From contig NZ_ATHO01000007.1 in the NCBI RefSeq assembly GCF_000445065.1, forward strand, positions 48,096 through 112,095: DNA of 64,000 nucleotides. The letters are read 5' to 3'. Of this stretch, positions 1-6,802 are shown one piece after another. Made by a program: the position numbers and the translations under genes. The number at the start of each line of letters is the position of its first letter. Positions within the stretch are counted from its first letter, which is position 1. The stretch comes from Sphingobium quisquiliarum P25. GTDB lineage: Bacteria > Pseudomonadota > Alphaproteobacteria > Sphingomonadales > Sphingomonadaceae. The notes below the pieces were generated by a model. The model was not told where the DNA came from. It saw nothing but the letters and a program-made list of their open reading frames with translations, and searched no databases.

Positions 1-813
1 GGCGAGCCCTACGCCATGGGCATCGACGAAAGCCTGCCCGGAGATGAAAATCGCGGCCGCGCGGCCGTGGCCCTGATCGCGGCGCACAAGCCTGATTTCG
101 TGACGGTCTATCTGACGGCGCTCGACCATGAGCAGCATCTGAAAGGGCCCGGCTCGCCGGAAGCGAAGGCGGTGCTGGAAAAGATCGATGCGATCGTCGG
201 CCGGCTGGTCGCTGCCGAACAGCAGGCGCATCCCGGCGCCGTGATCGCGCTGGCGAGCGACCATGGCTTTGAAGCGACCCACAGCGCGCTCAACCTTTTC
301 CGCCCCTTCATCGACGAAGGGCTGATCACGCTGGGCGCAGACGGCAAGATCGCGTCCTGGCGCGCCATGCCGTGGCTGTCCGGCGGGTCCGCCGCGATCA
401 TGCTGGCGCAGCCGCAGGATGAAGCGCTCGCCACCAAGGTCAAGGCATTGCTCGACAGGCTGGCCGCCGATCCGGCCAATGGGATTGCCAGCGTCGCCGA
501 CCGGCAGGCCGTTGCAAAGATGGGCGGCAATCCGCAGGCGGCCTTCTACGTCAATCTGCGCGCCGGTTATGTGACGGGGCTTTTTGCGGGCAAGGACGCG
601 CCCATTGTCGCTCCGGCCCCCGTCAAGGGCATGCACGGCTATTTTCCCGGCCCGCTCAACCTCCGCTCCTCTTTCATGCTGCTGGGCAAGGGCGTGGCGA
701 AGGGAAGGGACTTGCGCGAAATCGACATGCGGGCGATCGCGCCTACGCTGGCGGACATATTGGGCATAGCCCTGCCTGACGCGGAACAGCCTGCCTTGAA
801 GTGGAAGCAATAG
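1..813 (+). CDS. Alkaline phosphatase/type I phosphodiesterase family protein, 3' part
   Basis: The reading frame is open from the first base, so the N-terminus lies outside the window and about 270 residues remain. The visible part has the metal-site signatures of the type I phosphodiesterase/nucleotide pyrophosphatase (alkaline phosphatase superfamily) fold: LDHEQHLKGPGS (Asp-His) near the start and ALASDHGFE (Asp-His) about 45 residues later. A later histidine in KGMHGYFPG may be the last ligand. Family members hydrolyse phosphomono- or diesters with two metal ions and are usually periplasmic in this lineage, but the signal peptide cannot be seen. The substrate is not predictable. The next gene is a decayed ORF on the other strand. 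Confidence 0.8.
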   Translation, partial: GEPYAMGIDESLPGDENRGRAAVALIAAHKPDFVTVYLTALDHEQHLKGPGSPEAKAVLEKIDAIVGRLVAAEQQAHPGAVIALASDHGFEATHSALNLFRPFIDEGLITLGADGKIASWRAMPWLSGGSAAIMLAQPQDEALATKVKALLDRLAADPANGIASVADRQAVAKMGGNPQAAFYVNLRAGYVTGLFAGKDAPIVAPAPVKGMHGYFPGPLNLRSSFMLLGKGVAKGRDLREIDMRAIAPTLADILGIALPDAEQPALKWKQ

Positions 814-822
814 AGGACGTCA

Positions 823-1103
823 TCAAGGTGAGGGGGTGACGAGCAGCGTCAGCCTCTCCTCGCTATTGGCCGCGATCTGGAGCGTGTAGCGGCCCGGATG
901 TAGCGAGTAATCTACCATCTTGCGAATGCCCGAACAGTTGGGCCCATGCCCATGGGCGACGGACTCCGCCAGGATGCGAGCGGGGCGGGCAGTTCTGCCC
1001 CGGCCGCGCATTGGGGTTGCCCATGATCCATCTGCGCCATCGACGCCGTGGGAAACAGGGCCGCCACCACGGCGAGCGGCAACGGAGCGCGGCGGAATGA
1101 CAT
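823..1103 (-). pseudogene. Decayed small secreted protein gene (internal deletion/frameshift)
   Basis: Two overlapping reading frames each carry half of what looks like one protein. The frame starting at 1103 encodes a clean signal peptide (MSFRRAPLPLAVVAALFPTA then SMAQ) and an early mature region ending in LPAPLASW. A second frame encodes a C-terminus, HGHGPNCSGIRKMVDYSLHP then GRYTLQIAANSEE, ending at 823. The frame with the signal peptide hits a stop soon after the second frame becomes protein-like. From memory, sphingomonads have a small secreted protein with this N-terminus and this HGHGP...KMVD...GRY ending joined by roughly 70 more residues, so I infer an internal deletion that also shifted the frame. 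A sequencing error cannot be excluded. It diverges from the receptor gene at 1180. Confidence 0.55.
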
Positions 1104-1179
1104 TGCGGGCTTCCTTCTTCGACTCAAAGCTATATACGGCCGGATATATCGAGTCGAACGACCGGGGGAAGGGGGTTTC

Positions 1180-3318
1180 ATGCGTTTCCATGTCGCCGCA
1201 CTGCTATTGGCAGGCAGCGTTTTCACCGCCCAGGCGCAGGCGGAAACGGCGCCGGAGGATGATCAGTCCGGCCGTTTCTCGCTGGGCCAGATCATCGTGA
1301 CCGCGCCGCGTACCCAGGGGATCGAAATCGACGGCAGCACGCTTTCGTCCGACGCCATCCATATGTTCAGCCGAACCGCGCTTGAGGACGCCGTCAACCT
1401 TATGCCCGGCGTCGCGGCGGGGAACAGCGGCGGCACCCGCAATGAACGGCTTGTCTTCGTGCGCGGCTTCGATCGTTTTCAGGTTCCGCTGTCGATCGAC
1501 GGCATCCGCGTCTATCTGCCCGCCGACAACAGGCTGGACTATGGCCGCTTCCTGACCACCGACATAGCCGAGGTGCAGGTGGCCAAGGGCTATGCCTCCG
1601 TCCTCGACGGGCCGGGCGCGATGGGCGGCGCGATCAACCTCGTCACGCGCAAGCCCGCCAAGGCGATCGACATCGATGTGCGTGGCACGGTGAATTTCGA
1701 CAATGACGCCGATTATGCGGGCTATTCGACATCCGCCATGATCGGCATGCGCCAGGACAAATGGTATGCGCAGGCCAGCTATGCCCGCAGCTTCACCGAC
1801 CATTGGGACCTGCCCAACGACTTCACGCCCCGCAACCGGACGCTGGAAGATGGCGGCGCGCGCGATTTTTCGCGCACGGAAGACTGGCGCGTCAACGCCA
1901 AGGCCGGCTTCACCCCCAACGCCACCGACGAATATGCGCTGAGCTATACCTATCAGGAAGGATCGAAGGGCGCGCCGCTGCACATCAGCGACACGGTGAC
2001 GGCGCCGCGCTTCTGGGATTGGCCGGAATGGAACATCACCAGCGTCTATTTCCTTTCCACCACGGCTCTGGGCGATCGCGCGACGTTGAAGACGCGGGCC
2101 TATTACAACCAGTTCGATTCCATCCTGCGATCCTTCAACGATCGCACGCTGACGACGCAAAGCCGCCCCTTCGCCTTCGACAGCCCTTATGAGGACAAGG
2201 CGTGGGGCGGATCGCTGCAACTGGATTTCCAGGCGAGCGACGCCGACACGCTGCGCCTTGCCTGGCATTACCGCCATGACCGGCACGTCGAATTCCAGAC
2301 CAGCTTTTCCAACGCAGGCGCCGCCACCACCGAACCGCGCCAGACCCAGACGGAGGAGACATTTTCGGCCGCGCTGGAAAATGAGCTGAAGCTGAGCCCG
2401 GACCTCAGCTTCACGCTGGGCGGCAGCTTCGACTGGCGCAACCTGATCAAGGCGCAGGAATATGGCGCGCCGCTGGGCACGTCGGGCGCGTCCGTTCTTT
2501 ACGAATATCCGCGCCGGGATGCCGACACATGGAACCTTCAGGGCCGCTTCGACTGGCGGGCAAGCGAAGCGCTCAACCTGCATGCCAGCCTGTCGTCCCG
2601 CGCGCGTTTCCCCACCATTTTCGAACGGTTCAGCCAGCGCTTCAACACCGCCATTCCCAACCCCGCGCTGAAAGCCGAGCGGGCCACCAATGCGGAGATT
2701 GGCGGCAGTTGGGCGAGCGGCCCGGTCCGCGTGGAAGGCGCGCTATTCTATAGCTGGGTGCGCGATGCGATATTCAGCGTGCCCACGCCAGCCTATCCCT
2801 GCACCGCTTCGACGACGCCGCCCGCCGTGCCCCGGCCCGGCTGCGCGCTCACCAGCCTGTCACAAAGCCGCAATGCCGGCAAAGGCCATTATTACGGGGT
2901 GGAATTGTCCGTATCCGCCACCGTCCTGCCGGGTCTGGACATCGGGGCGAACTATACCGGCATCAAGCGGGTGCTGGACTATGCCGCCAATCCGCTGTTC
3001 CGCCCCACCGGCGTCCCCACGCACAAGGGCTTTGTGTATCTGGACTGGTCGCCGGTCGAAAGGCTGCACATCATCCCCAGCGCCGACCTTGCTTCCAATC
3101 GCTGGACATTGTTCACGGCAACGCCAGCGTCGCAGCCGCAACGCTATTACCGCACCGGCGCTTATGTGAACGCCGCCCTGCGCGTGGACTATGCGTTGAC
3201 GGACAATGTCGAGATCGGCGTGGGCGGGCGGAACCTGTTCGACGACTATTATACGTTGACCGATGGCTTTCCCGAACCGGGCCGGACATTATTCGCCAAT
3301 TTGCGGGTGCGCTACTGA
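1180..3318 (+). CDS. TonB-dependent outer-membrane receptor 1
   Basis: This is an outer-membrane receptor of 712 residues for TonB-driven uptake of a scarce ligand. The ATG at 1180 is chosen over the longer frame from 1048 because a signal peptide (MRFHVAALLLAGSVFTAQAQ) begins there and a purine-rich GGGGGAAGGGGG precedes it. A TonB-box-like segment (QIIVTAPR) follows. The plug domain has the usual VFVRGFDR, DGIRV and AKGYASVLDGPGAMGGAINL motifs, and then comes the beta barrel, ending in the terminal aromatic residue (LRVRY) that outer-membrane assembly needs. The ligand is unknown. The barrel is of siderophore/vitamin-receptor size, and the next gene is another receptor, which makes metal-chelate uptake plausible but unproven. 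Confidence 0.88.
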   Translation: MRFHVAALLLAGSVFTAQAQAETAPEDDQSGRFSLGQIIVTAPRTQGIEIDGSTLSSDAIHMFSRTALEDAVNLMPGVAAGNSGGTRNERLVFVRGFDRFQVPLSIDGIRVYLPADNRLDYGRFLTTDIAEVQVAKGYASVLDGPGAMGGAINLVTRKPAKAIDIDVRGTVNFDNDADYAGYSTSAMIGMRQDKWYAQASYARSFTDHWDLPNDFTPRNRTLEDGGARDFSRTEDWRVNAKAGFTPNATDEYALSYTYQEGSKGAPLHISDTVTAPRFWDWPEWNITSVYFLSTTALGDRATLKTRAYYNQFDSILRSFNDRTLTTQSRPFAFDSPYEDKAWGGSLQLDFQASDADTLRLAWHYRHDRHVEFQTSFSNAGAATTEPRQTQTEETFSAALENELKLSPDLSFTLGGSFDWRNLIKAQEYGAPLGTSGASVLYEYPRRDADTWNLQGRFDWRASEALNLHASLSSRARFPTIFERFSQRFNTAIPNPALKAERATNAEIGGSWASGPVRVEGALFYSWVRDAIFSVPTPAYPCTASTTPPAVPRPGCALTSLSQSRNAGKGHYYGVELSVSATVLPGLDIGANYTGIKRVLDYAANPLFRPTGVPTHKGFVYLDWSPVERLHIIPSADLASNRWTLFTATPASQPQRYYRTGAYVNAALRVDYALTDNVEIGVGGRNLFDDYYTLTDGFPEPGRTLFANLRVRY

Positions 3319-3485
3319 TAGTCATAGTCGCCCTGATGTTGCTGCGGGTGGCGCATTGTGACCTGACGGAGCATAAAAGCATAACGATCATCTCTTATCC
3401 GTAACAAATCATTGCTGCAAAGGCTGGGTGGCGTCAGGCTGATTGACCGGCGCCGCCAACACTCCCACAGACCCCCTCATTCTAA

Positions 3486-3500
3486 TGCGACTAAGTCGCA
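3486..3500. promoter_or_regulatory. Perfect 15-bp palindrome, candidate Fur/Irr-type operator
   Basis: TGCGACTAAGTCGCA reads the same on both strands around its central base (7-1-7). It lies 23 bp before the ATG of the second receptor, where a bound repressor would block transcription or ribosome access. Iron-responsive operators upstream of siderophore receptors often have this form, so Fur or a related metal regulator is the natural guess. The regulator is inferred from context only. Confidence 0.45.
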
Positions 3501-3522
3501 CTATTATCAGGGGGTCTGCTTC

Positions 3523-5658
3523 ATGTCCGTCACGCCATCCAGCACGCTATGCCGCTATCTGTCGCGCGCCAGCCTCATCGCCCTGGGCGTCACCATTGCT
3601 TTCCCGGCTTTGGGTGCTGATAGCGCTATGGCGGAGGCTGATGACCAGAGCGGCGGCGCGATCGTGGTCACGGCGGCGGGCTATGAGCAGGATATCATCG
3701 AAGCGCCCGCCAGCATCACCGTTGTCGGCCGCGAGGAGTTGCAGGAAAAGCGCTTCGGCAGCCTCGCCGAAGCCTTGCAGGATGTGCAGGGCGTCGATGT
3801 CGGCGGCGAAGCGGGCAAGACCGGCGGCCTCAACATCTCCATACGCGGCATGCCCAGCGACTATACGCTGGTCCTGATCGACGGCCGCCGCCAGAATGCG
3901 CCCGGCGGCGTGACGCCGAACGGCTTTGGCGAAACCTCCACCAGCTTCCTGCCGCCCTTTTCGGCGATCGACCGGATCGAGGTGGTGCGCGGGCCCATGT
4001 CCACCCTCTACGGATCGGACGCGATGGGCGGCGTCGTCAATATCATCACGCGCAAGGTCGGCAATCGCTGGGTCGGCACCGCGACCGCCGAAAGCACGAT
4101 CCAGGGCGATGACCGCTTCGGCAATATCCAGTCGGTGAACGGCTTTGCCCAGGGGCCGCTGGTCCCTGACCTGATCGGCCTGACCCTGCGCGGCAGCGTC
4201 TTCCACCGCGAGGCGTCCAGCATCGACATCCCCGGCGATCCGGCGCTCACGCTCGGCCGCAATCCGGTCAAGTCCGACATCTACACCTATGGCGGCCGGT
4301 TGAGCTTCACCCCCCATGCCGATCATGACCTGTGGATCGAATATGACCGCAACGAACAAAGCTATGACAATAGCGAAGGGCAGTTGGGCACGCTGGGTTC
4401 GGGCGGCTATGCGCCGCGGCAGCGCTTCAACCGCAGCAATTATGTGCTCGCGCATAGCTGGCGGCTCGGCTTCGGCCAGCTCGACACGACGCTGACCCGC
4501 AACGAAACGGAAACGATCGGCCGCCTGATCCCCAACGGCACGCCAGGCGCGGTCCCCGGCAGCCCCCGCACGCTGGAGGCGCGCAACGACATCATCGATT
4601 CCCGCTTCGCCGGGAAAGCAGGAGCGATCGCCTTCACCGTGGGCGGCCAATATTGGAAGGCGCGCATGGTCGAGGGCGTCGCGCCAGAGCCGTTCAAGTT
4701 CACGCAATGGGCCGGTTTCGCCGAAGCCACGCTGACCCTGGCGGAAGGGTTCAACGTCACCGGCGGCGCGCGCTACGACCATCATTCGACCTTCGGCGAC
4801 AAATGGTCGCCGCGCGCCTATGCCGTGTGGAACATCACCGATGCGGTCACGCTGAAAGGCGGGGTCAGCCGGGGCTACAAGACCCCGCGCGTCGAACAGA
4901 TTGCGGAAGGCATCATCGGTTTCGGCGGGCAGGGCCGCATCCCCCTGCTCGGAACGCCGGGGCTGAAGCCGGAAATCAGCACCAGCTATGAAGCCGGGCT
5001 CTATTATGACGGCAACGGCTTTTTCAGCGGCAATGTGACGCTGTTCAACAACGACTTCACCGACAAGATCGCCAGCGGACCGGGCATCCCCAACTGCCGC
5101 TTTTCAGGCGCGCCGAACCGGCCCGGCTGCCTGGATGTCGGCCCATTCCCGACCGTCGACCTGTTCAGCCAGTCGATCAACATCGACAAGGCGCGCACCC
5201 GCGGCGTCGAGGTCGCGACCCGCTTTGTCTTCACGCCCAGCCTGTCGCTGTCGGCCAACTACACCTATACCGAAACCGAACAGTTGAGCGGCGCGGACGA
5301 AGGATTGCCGCTGATCGGAATGCCGAAGCATATGCTGAACGGCAATCTTCGCTGGAAACTGGACGACAAGGCCAGCCTTTGGGCTCGCGCCGAAATCCGC
5401 TCCAGCCGTTATCGCGGCAACAATGCGCAGCAGGCGGCGGTCGGCGACTTCCGCAGCTATGAAGTTTTCCATCTGGGCGGCAATTACCAGATCACGCCCG
5501 CTTTCCGCCTGTCCGCGACGATATATAACATCCTCGACACGGACTATGCGGTCTATGTTCCCTATCAGACCAGCCCGTCCGCCACGGCCTATACGCCTGC
5601 CTATTCGATCAATCAGGAAGGCCGCCGCCTCTGGCTCTCCGCCACCGTGGATTTCTAA
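3523..5658 (+). CDS. TonB-dependent receptor 2, FepA/CirA-like
   Basis: This receptor of 711 residues resembles catecholate-siderophore and colicin-type receptors. Translation probably starts at 3523, after GGGGGTCT, with MSVTPSSTLCRYLSRASLIA as the start of a signal peptide that ends near ALGADSAMAEA. The earlier ATG frame would run through the palindrome. A TonB box (AIVVTAAG) precedes a plug with SITVVGREEL, NISIRGMP, VLIDGRRQ and the VEVVRGPMSTLYGSDAMGG class of motif (here RIEVVRGPMSTLYGSDAMGG). The barrel contains the MLNGNLRWKL and YNILDTDY motifs seen in FepA/CirA relatives and ends ATVDF. The upstream palindrome suggests metal regulation. The actual ligand cannot be read from sequence. 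Confidence 0.88.
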   Translation: MSVTPSSTLCRYLSRASLIALGVTIAFPALGADSAMAEADDQSGGAIVVTAAGYEQDIIEAPASITVVGREELQEKRFGSLAEALQDVQGVDVGGEAGKTGGLNISIRGMPSDYTLVLIDGRRQNAPGGVTPNGFGETSTSFLPPFSAIDRIEVVRGPMSTLYGSDAMGGVVNIITRKVGNRWVGTATAESTIQGDDRFGNIQSVNGFAQGPLVPDLIGLTLRGSVFHREASSIDIPGDPALTLGRNPVKSDIYTYGGRLSFTPHADHDLWIEYDRNEQSYDNSEGQLGTLGSGGYAPRQRFNRSNYVLAHSWRLGFGQLDTTLTRNETETIGRLIPNGTPGAVPGSPRTLEARNDIIDSRFAGKAGAIAFTVGGQYWKARMVEGVAPEPFKFTQWAGFAEATLTLAEGFNVTGGARYDHHSTFGDKWSPRAYAVWNITDAVTLKGGVSRGYKTPRVEQIAEGIIGFGGQGRIPLLGTPGLKPEISTSYEAGLYYDGNGFFSGNVTLFNNDFTDKIASGPGIPNCRFSGAPNRPGCLDVGPFPTVDLFSQSINIDKARTRGVEVATRFVFTPSLSLSANYTYTETEQLSGADEGLPLIGMPKHMLNGNLRWKLDDKASLWARAEIRSSRYRGNNAQQAAVGDFRSYEVFHLGGNYQITPAFRLSATIYNILDTDYAVYVPYQTSPSATAYTPAYSINQEGRRLWLSATVDF

Positions 5659-5718
5659 CGGCGTACAGCCGCAGGCGTCCTGCACGGGGCAGGGGCTTGC
5701 GGCCGTGCAGGCGGAGCG

Positions 5719-6021
5719 TCAGCGTTTGCGCACGAACTCGGCCCTCAGAACGAGGCCCTTTATGCCTTCGTAGCGGCAGTCGATTTCCTGCGCGTCTCCA
5801 GTGAGGCGGATGGACTTGATCAGCGTGCCGCGCTTCAATGTCTGGCCCGCCCCCTTGACCTCCAGATCCTTGATCAGCGTGACCTGATCGCCATCGGCCA
5901 GCAGGTTGCCGACCGCATCGCGCACTTCGGGCTGCGAAGCGGCGGCTTGCCGGTCCGCCAGTTCGGACGCAGGCAGCCATTCGCCGCTGTCCTCGTCATA
6001 CACATAGTCCTCGTCAGCCAT
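5719..6021 (-). CDS. PhnA/YjdM-like protein without zinc ribbon
   Basis: The C-terminal 65 residues (VRDAVGNLLADGDQVTLIKD, LEVKG, GTLIKSIRL, IDCRYEGIKGLVLRAEFVRK) match the PhnA domain of E. coli YjdM almost block for block. The N-terminus is an acidic MADEDYVYDEDSGEW segment and lacks the CxxC zinc ribbon that precedes this domain in YjdM, so this is a reduced form. Despite the old name, the family's link to alkylphosphonate use is weak and the function is unknown. The start at 6021 is preferred over 6033 because GGAGGCGAT lies just upstream. It converges with receptor 2. Confidence 0.85.
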   Translation of the reverse strand: MADEDYVYDEDSGEWLPASELADRQAAASQPEVRDAVGNLLADGDQVTLIKDLEVKGAGQTLKRGTLIKSIRLTGDAQEIDCRYEGIKGLVLRAEFVRKR

Positions 6022-6199
6022 ATCGCCTCCCATGATGATGGGGTCCGGTACAACAGCGAAGCGATCCGGGCCAAGGGCAAAGCGTTTCCGCCGGGGGCTT
6101 TAACCGGCGGCCGGAAGCCTGTGCCCGATGGCGAAGGCTTTCATTCGATCCTGCGTCAGGGGAGCCGTTATGCCGCACCGCCGTTGCGAAGCGGCGAAC

Positions 6200-6643
6200 T
6201 CATAGCGTGGCCAGCCCCTTGAGCCCGGTGTCTTCGGACGGAGGCGGCAGGCAGGACGCGACTTTCGCCAGCAGGGCGCCCATGGCCTGGGTGATTTCGG
6301 GATCGCGCATATGGCCGTGGATCATGTTCGCCAGTTCCTGATCTTCCTGCCGCACGTTCGACAGGGCGGCGTCGTCATTGCCGCCGGTCCATTGGTCGAT
6401 CTTCAGGCGCAGATGATCGAGCAGGGTAAGTAGCGACCCGGAAGCCTCCATTTCATGTCCCGTGACGCCGATCTGCGCGAGCAGTTCGCGGGCCATGTGC
6501 ATCCTGTCATGCGCGGTCTCCTCCAGCCGTGACTTGAGCGCGGGCTGGTCTGCCACCTTGGCCGCGCTGGCATAGAGTTCGGCCGTGTCGATCAGCCGGT
6601 CCCCCACGGCCTGCATGACCGCATGATCAGCTGCATTCGCCAT
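6200..6643 (-). CDS. Ferritin-like four-helix protein (DUF2383/PA2169-like)
   Basis: This 147-residue protein is nearly all helix-forming and has the spacing of a ferritin-like four-helix bundle. It carries DRLIDTAELYASAAK in helix 1, LEETAHDRMHMARELLAQIG in helix 2, GSLLTLLDHLRLKIDQW in helix 3 and RQEDQELANMIHGHMRD in helix 4. It resembles the PA2169/DUF2383 group, which is often linked to stress but has no defined reaction. Several of the Glu and His residues in helices 2 and 4 could bind metal, but I cannot confirm a di-iron site. It is transcribed divergently from the antiporter operon at 6803 and shares that intergenic region. Confidence 0.7.
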   Translation of the reverse strand: MANAADHAVMQAVGDRLIDTAELYASAAKVADQPALKSRLEETAHDRMHMARELLAQIGVTGHEMEASGSLLTLLDHLRLKIDQWTGGNDDAALSNVRQEDQELANMIHGHMRDPEITQAMGALLAKVASCLPPPSEDTGLKGLATL

Positions 6644-6802
6644 AGTCTGCTCCCGATAGATATTCCCCTGACCGGAACACGGCCCGTTGCGGAAGGGTTC
6701 CGCTATCCGTTTGCGCCTGGGTGGAAAAGGCGTCTATGGCCCTGCTGGAGCGATCTTCTCGCCAAGCGGCTTGCCTTGAGCATCCAATCACCACCATAAG
6801 GT

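Noticed and set aside
1130..1155. ATATACGGCCGGATAT-type partial palindrome upstream of receptor 1
   Set aside because: The symmetry rests on the CGGCCG core and A/T flanks, which arise easily by chance, and nothing similar occurs at the other receptors.
3547..4785. A 412-codon minus-strand frame opposite receptor 2 (and similar ones opposite receptor 1 and mrpA)
   Set aside because: No domain, no ribosome site, composition of a shadow frame, and fully covered by well-supported genes.
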